Source: an uncultured Alphaproteobacteria bacterium (GTDB lineage Bacteria > Pseudomonadota > Alphaproteobacteria > UBA7985). Taken from it: a stretch of DNA of 48,157 nucleotides. Made by a program: the position numbers and the translations under genes. The notes beneath the pieces are model-generated. The model did no database searches and was not told where the DNA came from. It worked only from the letters and a program-made list of their open reading frames with translations. The stretch covers positions 1-48,157 of the forward strand of contig CAJQLX010000056.1 of assembly GCA_905479265.1 (NCBI GenBank), given 5' to 3'. Positions within the stretch are counted from its first letter, which is position 1, and every line of letters starts with the position of its first letter. Below are positions 15,783 through 25,828 of the stretch, one piece after another.

Positions 15783-17693
15783 ATGACCGACAATACCGCG
15801 CCGACCGGACAATCAAAAGCGGCAGCTGCGACAGCCGCTTCTAAGAACCGGGAGGTGGACACGGGCAAACCGAGCCCAAAAGGTGCGACGCCAGAAACAC
15901 CCAAGGCATCTTACGAGCGCGATGGTAACCAGCTGGTGACCGCTTTGAACCTGCTGCGCTACCTTTGGCCCAGCGACAAGCCGCGTTTGCGGATGCTGTT
16001 TGTGTTTACTGTTTTGGCCATTTTGTTGGGTCAGATGTTTTTGGCCGTAACGCCGCTGGTGTTTGCCACGGTGGTTGATGCTGTGGGGGGGGAGGGCGTT
16101 TTCCCGACCGCGTCCATCGCGCTGATCATTGGGTTGGTCACCGCCTTTGGTCTGGCGCGCTTGCTGGCCCAGGGCAGTCAGGAACTCAGCTCGGCGCTGT
16201 TTATCTTTGTCGGTCAGAACGGTATCCGCACCGTGGCGTTGGATACGTTCCGGCATTTGCACCAGCTCAGCCTGCGCTTCCATCTGGACCGGCAAACCGG
16301 CGGGCTTTCGCGCGCGATTGAGCGCGGCACCAAGGGCATCGAATTTGTCCTGCGAATGATGACCTTTAACCTCGTGCCGACCACGTTTGCGATTTTGATT
16401 GTGAGCGCGATTTTGCTGGTGAACTTTGGCACGCTCTACGCCGTCATCACGTTTGTGACGGTCGTTGGCTATATTGCCTACACCATCGCTGTGACCGAGT
16501 GGCGGATCAAGTATCGCCGGATGATGAACGAGACGGACTCCGAAGCAACGACCAAGGCTGTCGACTCGCTATTGAACTACGAGACCGTCAAGTATTTCTC
16601 CAACGAGCAGCACGAGGCCGTGCGCTATGACAGCGCGCTCAAGGGATACGAATCCGCAGCCGTGAACAGCCAGCTCTCGCTGTCGTTGCTGAACTTGGGT
16701 CAAGGCGTGATCATTGCTGGCGGCTTAATTCTGCTGCTGTCTATGGCGGTGCCGCAAGTGATGAACGGGGAGATGACGGTTGGTGATTTCGTCGCCATCC
16801 AAGCCTACCTGATCCAACTCTATCTGCCGCTCAACTTCCTCGGTTTTGCGTACCGTGAGATCAAACAGGGTTTGGTGGACATGGAGTACATGTTCAACCT
16901 GCTCGAAGTGGAACGCGAAGTACCAGACCAACCCGGCGCTGTGCCGATTGCGGTGCAGGGGGGGCGGTTGGCCTTTGACGCTGTGGATTTTGGTTACAAC
17001 GATGATCGGCAAATTCTTCATAAGCTCGACTTCACCGTTGAGCCGGGCAAGACCCTCGCCATTGTAGGGCCCAGCGGCTCTGGCAAGTCCACCATTGGCC
17101 GGATGCTGTTCCGCTTCTACGATGTCTGGGACGGCGGTATTCTCATTGATGGGCAGGATCTGCGCAGCGTGACCCAGTCTTCACTGCGAGAGGCCATCGG
17201 CATCGTTCCGCAGGATACCGTGCTGTTCAACGACACCATCGCCTATAACATCGCCTATGGCCGCCCTGACGCAAGCCGAGAAGACGTTATCCGGGCGGCA
17301 AAGCTGGCGCAGATCCACAACTTTATCCTCGATCTGCCCGAAGGCTACGATACCCGCGTTGGCGAACGGGGTCTGAAGCTGTCGGGTGGGGAGCGTCAGC
17401 GTGTTTCGATTGCGCGCACGATCCTGAAAGACCCTGCCATCTTGCTGTTCGACGAAGCCACCTCCGCGCTTGATACGGATACCGAGTCGGCGATTCAGGC
17501 GTCTTTGGCGGCCGTTTCCAAAGATCGAACCACACTCATCATTGCGCACCGGCTTTCTACGGTCGTGGATGCTGATGCGATTATTGTGCTCGATAAGGGC
17601 AAAATCGTCGAAAATGGCTCTCATCACGCCCTTTTGGCGCGCGATGGGGTCTATGCGCACATGTGGCACTCGCAACAGGAAGCTGATGAGTAA
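15783..17693 (+). CDS. Atm1/HMT-type ABC exporter (fused membrane and ATPase domains)
   Basis: A 636-residue half-transporter that would dimerise in the inner membrane. After a polar 50-residue head come six membrane helices (about residues 55-345). The linker stretch DSLLNYETVKYFSNEQHEA near residue 265 is the hallmark of the mitochondrial Atm1 and bacterial AtmA branch. The ATPase domain has Walker A GPSGSGKST near 430, the signature LSGGERQRV near 533, and Walker B LLFDEATSALD. Relatives export glutathione-linked or metal-thiol compounds and support iron-sulfur and heavy-metal homeostasis; the substrate here is inferred only from family. The frame runs upstream to TTG 15720, but ATG 15783 has AGGAAG about nine bases upstream and is preferred. 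Confidence 0.9.
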   Translation: MTDNTAPTGQSKAAAATAASKNREVDTGKPSPKGATPETPKASYERDGNQLVTALNLLRYLWPSDKPRLRMLFVFTVLAILLGQMFLAVTPLVFATVVDAVGGEGVFPTASIALIIGLVTAFGLARLLAQGSQELSSALFIFVGQNGIRTVALDTFRHLHQLSLRFHLDRQTGGLSRAIERGTKGIEFVLRMMTFNLVPTTFAILIVSAILLVNFGTLYAVITFVTVVGYIAYTIAVTEWRIKYRRMMNETDSEATTKAVDSLLNYETVKYFSNEQHEAVRYDSALKGYESAAVNSQLSLSLLNLGQGVIIAGGLILLLSMAVPQVMNGEMTVGDFVAIQAYLIQLYLPLNFLGFAYREIKQGLVDMEYMFNLLEVEREVPDQPGAVPIAVQGGRLAFDAVDFGYNDDRQILHKLDFTVEPGKTLAIVGPSGSGKSTIGRMLFRFYDVWDGGILIDGQDLRSVTQSSLREAIGIVPQDTVLFNDTIAYNIAYGRPDASREDVIRAAKLAQIHNFILDLPEGYDTRVGERGLKLSGGERQRVSIARTILKDPAILLFDEATSALDTDTESAIQASLAAVSKDRTTLIIAHRLSTVVDADAIIVLDKGKIVENGSHHALLARDGVYAHMWHSQQEADE

Positions 17694-17783
17694 CTGCCGC
17701 AAGGCTTAGCACTGGCTTTTCCACAGTTCTTTGCGTAGAAAGCTGCAACTCTTTGACCACGACTTAATTTAGGAGCGAGGCTC

Positions 17784-18074
17784 ATGTCCCGCCGCTGTGA
17801 TTTTGTTGGCCGTAAGCCACAAGCTGGTAACACCGTATCGCACGCTATGAATAAGCGTCGCCGTCGGTGGCTGCCTAACCTGCAAAACGCGACCCTGCAT
17901 TCTGAGATTCTTCAGGAAGGTGTCCGCGTTCGTCTGTCCACACGTGCGATCCGCACCATCGAAAAGAACGGTGGTTTGGATAGCTTCTTGATGGGCACCC
18001 CGAACCGCAAGCTCGGCCCTGATGCTCTTGATATCAAGAAGCGTTTGGAAAAAGCACAGGCTCCCGCGGCCTAA
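17784..18074 (+). CDS. rpmB: 50S ribosomal protein L28 (bL28)
   Basis: A 96-residue basic ribosomal protein. The N-terminus [20 protein letters not shown] and the RRRWLPNLQ stretch are characteristic of bL28. It has only one cysteine (residue 5), so it is the zinc-free form. AGGAG lies eight bases before the ATG. A 90-base leader separates it from the ABC exporter. It converges on queG with a 14-base gap and no clear terminator. Confidence 0.97.
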   Translation: MSRRCDFVGRKPQAGNTVSHAMNKRRRRWLPNLQNATLHSEILQEGVRVRLSTRAIRTIEKNGGLDSFLMGTPNRKLGPDALDIKKRLEKAQAPAA

Positions 18075-18088
18075 TCAAGGCTACGGCG

Positions 18089-19156
18089 TCAAGCCGGAAG
18101 TTGATTGAGTGCCCACTGGGCACTCTCAGCCACGACAGGGTTTTCTGAGCGTGCGAGTTGCTGAAGTGGCTCGCGCGCTTTTTCTTGCCCGGAATTTCCC
18201 AAACAGATGGCCAGATTGCGCAAGAATCGCTCAATCCCAATGCGCTTGACCGGTGAGCCGGAAAACGCAGCGCGGAAAGCGGCATCGTCGAACGACGTGA
18301 AGTCGAGCAAGCGCGCTTGATTGACCACGTCACGGGGCTTGAATCCGGCCTCAGCGGTCGCTTTGGCAAATTTGTTCCACGGACACACCGCCAAACAGTC
18401 ATCGCAGCCATAGATCCGGTTTCCCATCGCCTTGCGGAATTCGACCGGAATGGCGCCGCGGTGCTCGATGCTCAGGTAGGCCAGACAGCGCGTGGCGTCG
18501 AGCGTGTAGGGCGCGGGAATGGCTTGGGTTGGGCAGATGTCGATGCAGCGGGTGCAACTGCCGCACTGATCCGGCGTCGGGTCGTCCGTGGGCAACTCGA
18601 TGCTGAGGTAAATCACGCCCAGAAAAAGCCACGAGCCGAATTGGGGTGATACCAAATTGCTGTGCTTGCCCTGCCAGCCCACGGCTGTTTGCGCCGCCAA
18701 CGCCTTTTCGGGGACGGGGGCTGTGTCCACAAAGACCTTCAGCGCTTGGCCGTTGGTCTGTTCCGCGATCCACCGGCCCAGCCGCTTCAGGCGCTTCTTG
18801 AGAATGTCGTGGTAATCGCGGTTCTCTGCGTACACAGAAAAGTTGGCACGCTCAGGCTCTTCTAACCGGTCGAGGGGATTGTCTTCGGGGCCATAATTCA
18901 GGCCAACCACAACAACCGACCGGGCTTCACGCCACAGGGCCTGGGGGTCTGAGCGCTGCTCCAGCCGGTTCTCCATCCAATCCATCGTCCCGTGCTGCCC
19001 TTGGGCCACAAAGGACTGGTAACGCTGTTGATTGCGTTCGGGGATGCTGGCCGGACCAAAGCCGCACGCGTCAAAGCCCAAGGCCAGGGCCTGTGCGCGG
19101 ATATCATCGCGCAGCGCCGCTTGGGGGTCAGAGGGGGTCGATGTCGCCTCGGGCAT
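18089..19156 (-). CDS. queG: epoxyqueuosine reductase
   Basis: A 355-residue cobalamin-dependent enzyme that reduces epoxyqueuosine in tRNA to queuosine, the last step of the pathway. Two 4Fe-4S ferredoxin motifs are present: [12 protein letters not shown] and CDDCLAVCP, together with the N-terminal [11 protein letters not shown] region. Its last ~50 residues ([12 protein letters not shown] and on) resemble the HEAT-like tail of QueG. ATG 19156 is preferred over the longer frame to 19189; it overlaps the end of tgt by 29 bases. It is the distal gene of the queuosine cluster. Confidence 0.94.
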   Translation of the reverse strand: MPEATSTPSDPQAALRDDIRAQALALGFDACGFGPASIPERNQQRYQSFVAQGQHGTMDWMENRLEQRSDPQALWREARSVVVVGLNYGPEDNPLDRLEEPERANFSVYAENRDYHDILKKRLKRLGRWIAEQTNGQALKVFVDTAPVPEKALAAQTAVGWQGKHSNLVSPQFGSWLFLGVIYLSIELPTDDPTPDQCGSCTRCIDICPTQAIPAPYTLDATRCLAYLSIEHRGAIPVEFRKAMGNRIYGCDDCLAVCPWNKFAKATAEAGFKPRDVVNQARLLDFTSFDDAAFRAAFSGSPVKRIGIERFLRNLAICLGNSGQEKAREPLQQLARSENPVVAESAQWALNQLPA

Positions 19157-20258
19157 AATCGGCGAGCACTCCTGCTTCAAAATCAGCAAAGGCGCCGGCT
19201 TCGATCGCCGAGCGCATCCGCGCCATCAAGTCCTGATAGTGCTGGATATTGTGCCACGTCAGCAGCATCGCGCCGAGCATTTCGTCAGCCCGGTGCAAAT
19301 GACGGATATAGGCCCGTGAATAGTTGCGGCATGCGGGGCAGCCGCAGTCCTCGTCAATGGGGCGCGGGTCATCCTGATGCCGGGCGTTGCGCATGTTGAT
19401 CGGCCCACGCCAAGTAAAGGCCTGACCGGTCCGGCCCGACCGCGTCGGCAGCACACAGTCAAACTGGTCAATCCCACGCTTAACCGCCCCGATCAGGTCA
19501 AGCGGTTTGCCCACGCCCATCAAATAGCGTGGCTTTTCTGGTGGCAGGAAAGGTTCGCAGATATCGAGCGTGTTGAACATCAATTCTTGCCCTTCGCCCA
19601 CGGCCAACCCGCCAATGGCGATGCCGTGGAAGTCCAGCGGTGCTAAAGCCTTGATCGACTCCTCCCGCAAATCGGCAAAAACAGAGCCTTGCGCGATGCC
19701 ATAAACGCCGTAGCCCGTCCGGTCTACCCACGCGTCCCGCGAGCGCTTGGCCCACCGCATCGAGAGCTGCATGGAATTGTGCGCGCCAGCCTTTTGAATT
19801 GGGTAGGGCGTACACTCGTCCAGCGCCATCGTGATGGTCGAATCCAGCATGCGCTGGATGTCCATGGAATCTTCAGGCGTGAGGCGGTGCTTTGATCCGT
19901 CAATGTGGCTGCGGAAGGTCACGCCGTCTTCGGTAAGCTTGCGCAGACTGGCCAGCGACATGACCTGAAACCCGCCAGAGTCCGTCAAAATCGGCCCGGG
20001 CCAATTCATGAATGTGTGCAAGCCCCCAAGGTTATGAACCCGCTCGGCCGTTGGACGAATCATCAAATGATAGGTGTTGCCAAGGATGATTTCTGCGCCG
20101 GTTGAGCGCACGCTTTCTGGCATCATTGCCTTGACCGTCGCCGCGGTGCCAACGGGCATGAATGCGGGGGTCTCGATGGTGCCGTGCGCGGTATGGATCC
20201 GCCCGCGCCGGGCCGCGCCATCGGTATTCAGAACATCAAAGGAAAATGGGGTTGTCAT
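19128..20258 (-). CDS. tgt: queuine tRNA-ribosyltransferase (guanine exchange)
   Basis: A 376-residue enzyme that exchanges guanine-34 of GU(N) anticodon tRNAs for preQ1. The nucleophile region [13 protein letters not shown] (about residues 90-102), the second catalytic-aspartate segment ([10 protein letters not shown] near 270) and the zinc site [17 protein letters not shown] near 308 are all intact. It overlaps queA by four bases (ATGA) and is overlapped by queG, so the cluster is translationally coupled. Confidence 0.97.
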   Translation of the reverse strand: MTTPFSFDVLNTDGAARRGRIHTAHGTIETPAFMPVGTAATVKAMMPESVRSTGAEIILGNTYHLMIRPTAERVHNLGGLHTFMNWPGPILTDSGGFQVMSLASLRKLTEDGVTFRSHIDGSKHRLTPEDSMDIQRMLDSTITMALDECTPYPIQKAGAHNSMQLSMRWAKRSRDAWVDRTGYGVYGIAQGSVFADLREESIKALAPLDFHGIAIGGLAVGEGQELMFNTLDICEPFLPPEKPRYLMGVGKPLDLIGAVKRGIDQFDCVLPTRSGRTGQAFTWRGPINMRNARHQDDPRPIDEDCGCPACRNYSRAYIRHLHRADEMLGAMLLTWHNIQHYQDLMARMRSAIEAGAFADFEAGVLADYARGDIDPL

Positions 20259-21307
20259 GGCGTATCGCTCAATTCCAGAAAACAGCCGTCACCATAGCTG
20301 AAAAAACGGTAGTGGTTCGCGACGGCGTGGGCGTAGGCCGCCTTCATGGTTTCGGTGCCGCTAAAGGCACAGACCAGCATAAACAGCGTCGATTGGGGCA
20401 GGTGAAAATTGGTGATGAGCGCATCGACGACGTGGAAGCGGTCGCCGGGTTTAAGAAAAATGTCAGTGCTCATCGCGCCTTCGGTGCCGCCCAGACTTTC
20501 CAGCGCGCGCAAAACCGTGGTCCCGACGGCAACCACGCGCCGCCCTTGGGCCTTAGCCGCTGCAATCTTGGCGGCATTTGCCGCATCAAGCGCGCAGGAC
20601 TCGCTGTGCATTTGGTGCGCGCTGATGTCATCAACCCGGATCGGCGCGAATGTGCCCAAGCCCACATCCAAGCGCACTTCGGCAGTCTCCAACCCCTTGG
20701 CTGCGACCAGCGCGGCAAGGGTTTCTTCGTCGAAATGCAGGCTGGCAGTCGGCGCGGCGAGCGAGCCTTTTTCTCGTCCGCAGAAGGTGCGGTAGTCGTC
20801 CCGGTCCTGCGTTTCCCCGCCCTTGGGTCGTTGGATATAGGGCGGCAGCGGCATGTGGCCCAGAGCATCAATGGCGTCAAGCACAGCGCCAGTGCCGCTG
20901 TTGGCGAAGGCCAAGCGAACGTCTGCGCCGTCTTTGGCCTCCACGATCGCGGTCAGGCTGTCGCTGAACAGCAGCCGGTCGTTGGGTTCGAGCTTCTTGC
21001 CCGGTTTGGCGTAGCAAATCCAAGTATCCGGGGTCTCAGTTTCCGCGACCAGAGTGACTTCAATTTTGCCGTCATAGACCGTCGGCCCGCGTTGGCGGCG
21101 GCCGATCAAGCGGCTGGCAAACACTTGCGAGTTGTTGAACACCAGCAAATCACCAGCCCGCAAACAGGCGTCCAAGCGCGCAAATGTCCGGTCCACCAGC
21201 GTCCCTTCTGCCCCAACGTGCAGCAGTTTTGCTGCGGCACGCGGGTAGATCGGACGCTGGGCAATCAGCGCTTCGGGAAGCGCGAAGTCGAAATCGCTAA
21301 GCCGCAT
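20255..21307 (-). CDS. queA: S-adenosylmethionine:tRNA ribosyltransferase-isomerase
   Basis: A 350-residue enzyme that transfers the ribosyl part of S-adenosylmethionine to preQ1 in tRNA, giving epoxyqueuosine. Family marks are the N-terminal [29 protein letters not shown] near residue 54, APTASLHF near 182, and [12 protein letters not shown] near 295. The start overlaps the end of the YhhQ-type transporter gene by 11 bases, and the end overlaps tgt by four, consistent with a single transcript. Confidence 0.96.
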   Translation of the reverse strand: MRLSDFDFALPEALIAQRPIYPRAAAKLLHVGAEGTLVDRTFARLDACLRAGDLLVFNNSQVFASRLIGRRQRGPTVYDGKIEVTLVAETETPDTWICYAKPGKKLEPNDRLLFSDSLTAIVEAKDGADVRLAFANSGTGAVLDAIDALGHMPLPPYIQRPKGGETQDRDDYRTFCGREKGSLAAPTASLHFDEETLAALVAAKGLETAEVRLDVGLGTFAPIRVDDISAHQMHSESCALDAANAAKIAAAKAQGRRVVAVGTTVLRALESLGGTEGAMSTDIFLKPGDRFHVVDALITNFHLPQSTLFMLVCAFSGTETMKAAYAHAVANHYRFFSYGDGCFLELSDTP

Positions 21308-21896
21308 TCGTGGTCCCGCTTTTGGCGAAGACGCCAGCGATCAGAATGCGGAACGGCACCAGAGCGACCAAGGCAACGATAACTTTTACGCCGAAATCAA
21401 CGCTGGCAAAGTTCATCCAGTTGCCAGCCCCGCTGGCCGCGATGGAATAGAAGATCACTGTGTCAATCAGGCTGGCAACCAAGGAGCTGACCAAGGGACC
21501 AAACCACCATGCGCGTTGGCGCAGGGCGTTGAACACGGACACGTCGAGAACCTGACCAATGACAAAGGCACTCAGGGAGCCCAAAGCAATCCGGCCAACG
21601 GACCAAGGGTCACCAAAGCCTTCACCGACGTTGCCCCCGCTGAGCAGGAAGTAGGCGACACCGCCAATAAAACCGATGGCAATCACCCAAAATGCGCGGC
21701 GCGCACCGAACAGGCGGTTGATGATGTCCGTGATCAGAAAAGCAACGGGAAAGGTAAACTGGCCGTAGTTGAACCAGTTGGCGTTCAGCCAAGTGATTGG
21801 CATGCCAACCAAAACATTCGAAATGTAGACGATAAAGGCCATAAGGGCGCCAGCAATCACCAGCGCAGGCAGAATGGCGTTCTGCTGCTGAGTCAT
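21297..21896 (-). CDS. YhhQ/VUT-family queuosine precursor transporter
   Basis: A 199-residue inner-membrane protein with about six helices. FPVAFLITDIINRLFG near residue 48 and GQVLDVSVFNALRQR near 115 are typical of the VUT family (QPTR, YhhQ), which imports preQ0 or preQ1. Gene position at the head of queA-tgt-queG supports that role. ATG 21896 has GGAG nine bases upstream on the minus strand and is preferred over ATG 21926. With this importer and no queCDEF or folE seen here, the cell could salvage precursor, although synthesis genes may lie elsewhere. Confidence 0.9.
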   Translation of the reverse strand: MTQQQNAILPALVIAGALMAFIVYISNVLVGMPITWLNANWFNYGQFTFPVAFLITDIINRLFGARRAFWVIAIGFIGGVAYFLLSGGNVGEGFGDPWSVGRIALGSLSAFVIGQVLDVSVFNALRQRAWWFGPLVSSLVASLIDTVIFYSIAASGAGNWMNFASVDFGVKVIVALVALVPFRILIAGVFAKSGTTNAA

Positions 21897-21912
21897 CTTT
21901 GTCTTCTCCAGT

Positions 21913-21972
21913 TGTTCCCCGGTCACGACCCAACGAGCAGGAGGCTCGCAGGTTTAACGCACCGGGTCGGGG
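21913..21972 (-). promoter_or_regulatory. structured leader of the queuosine transporter operon
   Basis: On the minus strand, just before the YhhQ-type gene, GGGG (21917-21920, read on the complement) pairs with CCCC (21969-21972), CGACCC with GGGTCG (21964-21969 and 21926-21931), and CGAGC with GCTCG (21944-21948 and 21934-21938). The apical loop is CTCCT, complementary to the GGAG of the transporter's ribosome-binding site about 30 bases downstream. It resembles a translation switch in design but not any preQ1 riboswitch class that I recognise. Confidence 0.45.
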
Positions 21973-21978
21973 TACAAG

Positions 21979-21999
21979 ACGGTCTTAGCCCAAAACCGT
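21979..21999 (-). terminator. hairpin at the end of the phytase-like gene
   Basis: ACGGTTTT and AAGACCGT on the minus strand form an eight-pair stem (one G-U) with a five-base loop, touching the stop codon of the upstream gene. Only two T residues follow, so it is a weak terminator at best and may instead be part of the next gene's leader. Confidence 0.35.
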
Positions 22000-23009
22000 T
22001 AGGGACGCCACAGCAGCGCAGCGATGATCGTGGGCAGCAGGTTGATGTAATTGTTGTCAGTCGCGACCACGATCAGGAATTCTGCTGGATCCGCCGTCGG
22101 TAAGATCGCAACCGATTCGACATTGGCCACGGCACCCAAAATAGGATCAAGGTCGAGGATCTGCTGAGGCTTCAAGCGGCTGCCTTCGGCGATATCGCTG
22201 ACGGGAACGACCATCAACCGGTTGCTCAACGGTTCCCGCATCGAAACAAACTTGCGCTCGCTGACCACCAGAAAGCGGCCATCAGGGGTCACATCAGCCC
22301 CTGTGGGCGCAAAGGCTTTGTCCCATTCGTACACAAGGATGGGCCAGTCTTCGCGCTGATCATCATAGATCCAAGCCCGCAAACCGTCTTCGCGCTGCAC
22401 GCCTTCGGATATGGCAAGCAAGGACTTGTCGGGCAGCGTGGCCAGCGCTTCGACGCCATTTTTGAACCGGGAAAGACCCCGCAAGGCGATGGGAACAGGC
22501 AGGTCGCTGATTTTGGTTCCGCGCCGCATGACGCCAACGCGGTGATCAACTTCAAACCCAAAAGCCAAGCGTTCATCCCAAATCGCCAAGGATTCCGCTT
22601 GCCGCACACGCACACCGGTTCGGGCGTCCGTCAGGCGTTCGACCGACAGCGTCCGGTCGTGCACGCCCGTGAGCATAATGGCCGGCTCGGTCTCGAACAC
22701 CAGATCACCGCGCAGCAAGCTGCCGCTATCGGTGACAGCAATCATGCGAACACCGTTGTCGGAGACAGGCGGCACCAGTCCCAGCCCAAGCCCACTGACC
22801 CCGCCCAGCCGCTCATCTTGTGAGCTCAGCGCCAAACCCCCGGCCCACGTAAAGGCGTCCGGCAACTCATAGGGTTCCGGTAAGGGGGTTGCGATGATGC
22901 TGAAATGCTCCGCCGCCGGGCTCTGTCCGCGTGCAAGGTTCGCGCTGCACAACAGCAAAAGGCCCCCGAAGAGGCCTTTTCCTATTGCGTTCGCGGTGGT
23001 CGCCGACAC
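21999..23009 (-). CDS. secreted phytase-like (esterase-like activity of phytase) protein
   Basis: A protein of about 336 residues, exported by a Sec signal peptide (hydrophobic stretch LFGGLLLLC, cut near ARG-Q). The body looks like the beta-propeller 'esterase-like activity of phytase' domain: GGLSGL-like GGVSGLGLGL near residue 70, AVTDSG, the AESLAIWDERLAFGFE segment and NGVEALATLPDKSLLAISEG, then NVESVAILP near the end. The real substrate is unknown. The frame is open to ATG 23045, but GTG 23009, overlapping the infB stop as TAGTG, gives a better signal peptide. The infB terminator lies inside the signal-peptide codons. Confidence 0.8.
   Translation of the reverse strand: MSATTANAIGKGLFGGLLLLCSANLARGQSPAAEHFSIIATPLPEPYELPDAFTWAGGLALSSQDERLGGVSGLGLGLVPPVSDNGVRMIAVTDSGSLLRGDLVFETEPAIMLTGVHDRTLSVERLTDARTGVRVRQAESLAIWDERLAFGFEVDHRVGVMRRGTKISDLPVPIALRGLSRFKNGVEALATLPDKSLLAISEGVQREDGLRAWIYDDQREDWPILVYEWDKAFAPTGADVTPDGRFLVVSERKFVSMREPLSNRLMVVPVSDIAEGSRLKPQQILDLDPILGAVANVESVAILPTADPAEFLIVVATDNNYINLLPTIIAALLWRP
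22957..22980 (-). terminator. intrinsic terminator after infB, inside the next gene's signal-peptide codons
   Basis: AAAAGGCC (22957-22964) and GGCCTTTT (22973-22980) form a perfect eight-pair stem with an eight-base loop, 28 bases past the infB stop on the minus strand, ending in four T residues. The same bases encode the signal-peptide core KGLFGGLL of the following gene. Confidence 0.65.
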
Positions 23010-25720
23010 TAGAGCTGGCGAGCGATTTCTTCGATTTCGAAGCATTCGATCTGATCACCAACTTGAACGTCCTGGTAGTTCTCGAAGGCCATACCACATT
23101 CGAGACCGTTACCCACTTCGCGGACTTCGTCCTTGAAGCGGCGCAGGGTCTTGAGCGTGCCTTCGTGGATAACCGTATCGTCGCGCAGCAAGCGCACTTT
23201 GGCGCCCCGCTTGACCACACCTTCGGTAATCCGACAACCAGCAACTTTGCCAACCTTGGTGACGTTGAAGGTCTCCAAAATCGTTGCGTAGCCGAGGAAG
23301 TTTTCGCGCTGCTCGGGCTTGAGCAGGCCGCTCATCATCGCCTTCACGTCATCCACAAGCTCGTAGATGATCGAGTAGTAGCGAATGTCGATGCCGTCGC
23401 GCTTAGCACTTTCTCGCGCTTGGGTGTTGGCACGGACGTTAAAGCCCACAACCATGGCGTTCGACGCACGCGCCAGCGTGATGTCGGATTCGGTGATACC
23501 GCCCACGCCCTGATGCAGGACGTTGACTTTCACTTCGTCCGTGGAGAGCTTTTGCAGCGTTCCGATGATGGCTTCGACCGAACCATGCACGTCGCCCTTG
23601 ATGACCACGGGCAGTTCTTCTGCTGTGCCATCCTTGAGGGCGGAGAACATGGATTCCAAGCTGCCTTTGGAGGCCAGTGAAGCGGCTTCCTTGGCTTTGC
23701 TTTGGCGGAATTCAGCCACTTCGCGCGCCCGGGCTTCGGACTCGACCACAACGAACTCATCACCGGCAACCGGCGTACCGTTCAGGCCAAGAACCTCAAT
23801 CGGGGTGGAAGGGTTGGCGTGCTTGACCTGTTGACCCTGATCGTTGATCAACGCCCGCACTTTGCCCCACTCAGACCCGGCCACAAAGATATCGCCGATT
23901 TCCAACTTACCGCGCTGGATCAGGACGGTCGCAACCGACCCTCGGCCCTTTTCCATCTTGGATTCAACCACAGCACCCGATGCGCGGGTGTCGGGATTGG
24001 CTTGCAGGTCGAGAACCTCGGACTGCAACTCGATGGATTCGAGCAGGCCGTCCATGCCCGTTCCTTTGAGTGCAGAGACGTGCGCAACTTGCACTTCACC
24101 ACCCATGGATTCGACTTGGACTTCGTATTGCAGCAGCTCTTGCTCAACCTTGCTCGGGTCGGCGTCCGGCTTGTCGCACTTGTTCACGGCAACAATCATC
24201 GGAACACCCGCCGCCTTGGCGTGGGCAATCGCTTCCTGGGTTTGCGGCATGATGCCGTCATCGGCCGCGACGACGAGAATCACCATATCGGTGACGTTTG
24301 CACCGCGTGCCCGCATCTCGGTAAAGGCCGCGTGACCCGGCGTATCGAGGAAGGTGATGACCTTGCCGCTGGGCGAGGTAATCTGGTACGCGCCGATGTG
24401 CTGGGTGATGCCACCCGCTTCACCGGAAACCACGTTGGCTTTGCGGTAGTAGTCGAGGATCGATGTCTTACCGTGGTCAACGTGACCCATGACCGTCACA
24501 ACCGGTGGACGCGGTGCTTTCTGCCCGTCGTCATCGATTGGGCTGGCGAGGCCTTCGAGAACATCCGATGCCGAAACGCGGCGGATGTGGTGGCCAAGCT
24601 CTTCGATCACCAATTCAGCGGTATCGGCGTCGATGGACTGGTTCACCGTCGCCATGACGCCCATTTTCATCAGCACCCGGATAACATCTCCCGAGCGCTC
24701 GGCCATACGGTTGGCGAGCTCACCCACGGTGATGGTTTCCGGCACGATAACGTCGCGGATGATCTTTTGCTGTGTTGCCAGCGCTTCTTTGGCGCGCTGC
24801 TTCTCCCGCTCGCGCTGACGGCGAATGGAAGACAGGGAGCGCATGCGATCTTCATCACCCTCCAGCGCGTCAACAACGGACAGCTTGGAGCTGCGGCGGC
24901 GACCAGAGTCGTTTTTCGCGCGCAGTGTGGTCTTCTTGCTTTGCTCTTCTTGGCCCTTTGCCTTCTTCACGCGACCAAAGACCGGAGCCTCTTCTGGTCC
25001 ACGCTGAGGCCGTGGTGGGGCTTCACCCTTTTTGGTCCGTGCGCGATCAGCGGCGGGGGCTGGCGCGGCGGCAGCTGGTGCTGCACCCGCAGCAGGCGCG
25101 TCCTTGCGCTTGGGCGCTTCGGCTTTGGTCTCCGTGGGGGCCGCAGCCGCCGCAGCAGCTGGCGCTTGCCGCGCTGTCTCTGCTGCGCGTTCAGCCTGCT
25201 TGCGGGCTTCCTCAGCTTCGGCGAGTTGGCGCTGCTCTTCCTGACGGGCACGTTCTGAGGCTTCTCTCGCCTTGCGCTCAGCCTCGCGTCGCTCGGCTTC
25301 CGCCGTAGCTTGAATCGCGCGCTCCGCTTCTCGTGCTTTCGCCTGCTCCAAAACCGCCATGCGCTTAACACGCTCGGATGCGGTCAAGGTGCCGCTGGTG
25401 CTTCTTGAAGGCGCGGGCTTTGGGGGCCGACTGGGGCTTGCCGCTGGCGTGCCGCTGTCTTCCGGTTCTGTGGATTTTTTCAGGTTTGCGAGGCCTTCGG
25501 CCAGCTCCTGATTTGGAACAGCCGCCATCTTGCCCGTTGTGCCGCGTTCGAAGGTGCGCTTGGTGCGCTTCTCCACCACGACAGTCTTCGAGCGACCATG
25601 GCTAAAGGACTGCTTTACCTGACCGGCATCAACCGTTTTTCGGAGCTCAAGCTTGCCTGGTTTGGACAACCGCAGGGGCTGCTTGGAATCCGGGTTGTCG
25701 TTTTCGTTTTCGTTGGACAT
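23009..25720 (-). CDS. infB: translation initiation factor IF-2
   Basis: A 903-residue GTPase that brings initiator tRNA to the 30S subunit. Layout: N-terminal IF2-type domain with basic [18 protein letters not shown]; a long charged, alanine/glutamate-rich linker (about residues 70-290) normal for alphaproteobacteria; an IF2-N domain; then the G domain with [12 protein letters not shown] near residue 413, DTPGHAAF near 459 and NKCDKPDAD near 513; and domains II-IV to the end. The segment before the G domain ([23 protein letters not shown]) is also typical. It follows ylxR by 108 bases and ends with a hairpin terminator. Confidence 0.98.
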   Translation of the reverse strand: MSNENENDNPDSKQPLRLSKPGKLELRKTVDAGQVKQSFSHGRSKTVVVEKRTKRTFERGTTGKMAAVPNQELAEGLANLKKSTEPEDSGTPAASPSRPPKPAPSRSTSGTLTASERVKRMAVLEQAKAREAERAIQATAEAERREAERKAREASERARQEEQRQLAEAEEARKQAERAAETARQAPAAAAAAAPTETKAEAPKRKDAPAAGAAPAAAAPAPAADRARTKKGEAPPRPQRGPEEAPVFGRVKKAKGQEEQSKKTTLRAKNDSGRRRSSKLSVVDALEGDEDRMRSLSSIRRQREREKQRAKEALATQQKIIRDVIVPETITVGELANRMAERSGDVIRVLMKMGVMATVNQSIDADTAELVIEELGHHIRRVSASDVLEGLASPIDDDGQKAPRPPVVTVMGHVDHGKTSILDYYRKANVVSGEAGGITQHIGAYQITSPSGKVITFLDTPGHAAFTEMRARGANVTDMVILVVAADDGIMPQTQEAIAHAKAAGVPMIVAVNKCDKPDADPSKVEQELLQYEVQVESMGGEVQVAHVSALKGTGMDGLLESIELQSEVLDLQANPDTRASGAVVESKMEKGRGSVATVLIQRGKLEIGDIFVAGSEWGKVRALINDQGQQVKHANPSTPIEVLGLNGTPVAGDEFVVVESEARAREVAEFRQSKAKEAASLASKGSLESMFSALKDGTAEELPVVIKGDVHGSVEAIIGTLQKLSTDEVKVNVLHQGVGGITESDITLARASNAMVVGFNVRANTQARESAKRDGIDIRYYSIIYELVDDVKAMMSGLLKPEQRENFLGYATILETFNVTKVGKVAGCRITEGVVKRGAKVRLLRDDTVIHEGTLKTLRRFKDEVREVGNGLECGMAFENYQDVQVGDQIECFEIEEIARQL

Positions 25721-25828
25721 CGAGTCTTTCGTCGCCTTCTCAGCGCGGCCTCGGCCGCATCATACTGGGGGGGTTGTCAGCACATTGCGTTCATACCCGT
25801 GTTGCTTGGTTCCCGAAGGAAGCCGTTT

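Noticed and set aside
20162-21382. 406-residue plus-strand frame across tgt and queA
   Set aside because: Lies antisense to two clear queuosine genes and lacks any recognisable motif or ribosome site.
21897-21998. Known preQ1-I riboswitch before the queuosine transporter
   Set aside because: The leader lacks the short C-rich hairpin and A-rich tail of preQ1-I; kept only as an unclassified structure.
23702-25258. 518-residue plus-strand frame
   Set aside because: Exact antisense of infB; long antisense frames are expected in this GC-rich, charged-linker gene.
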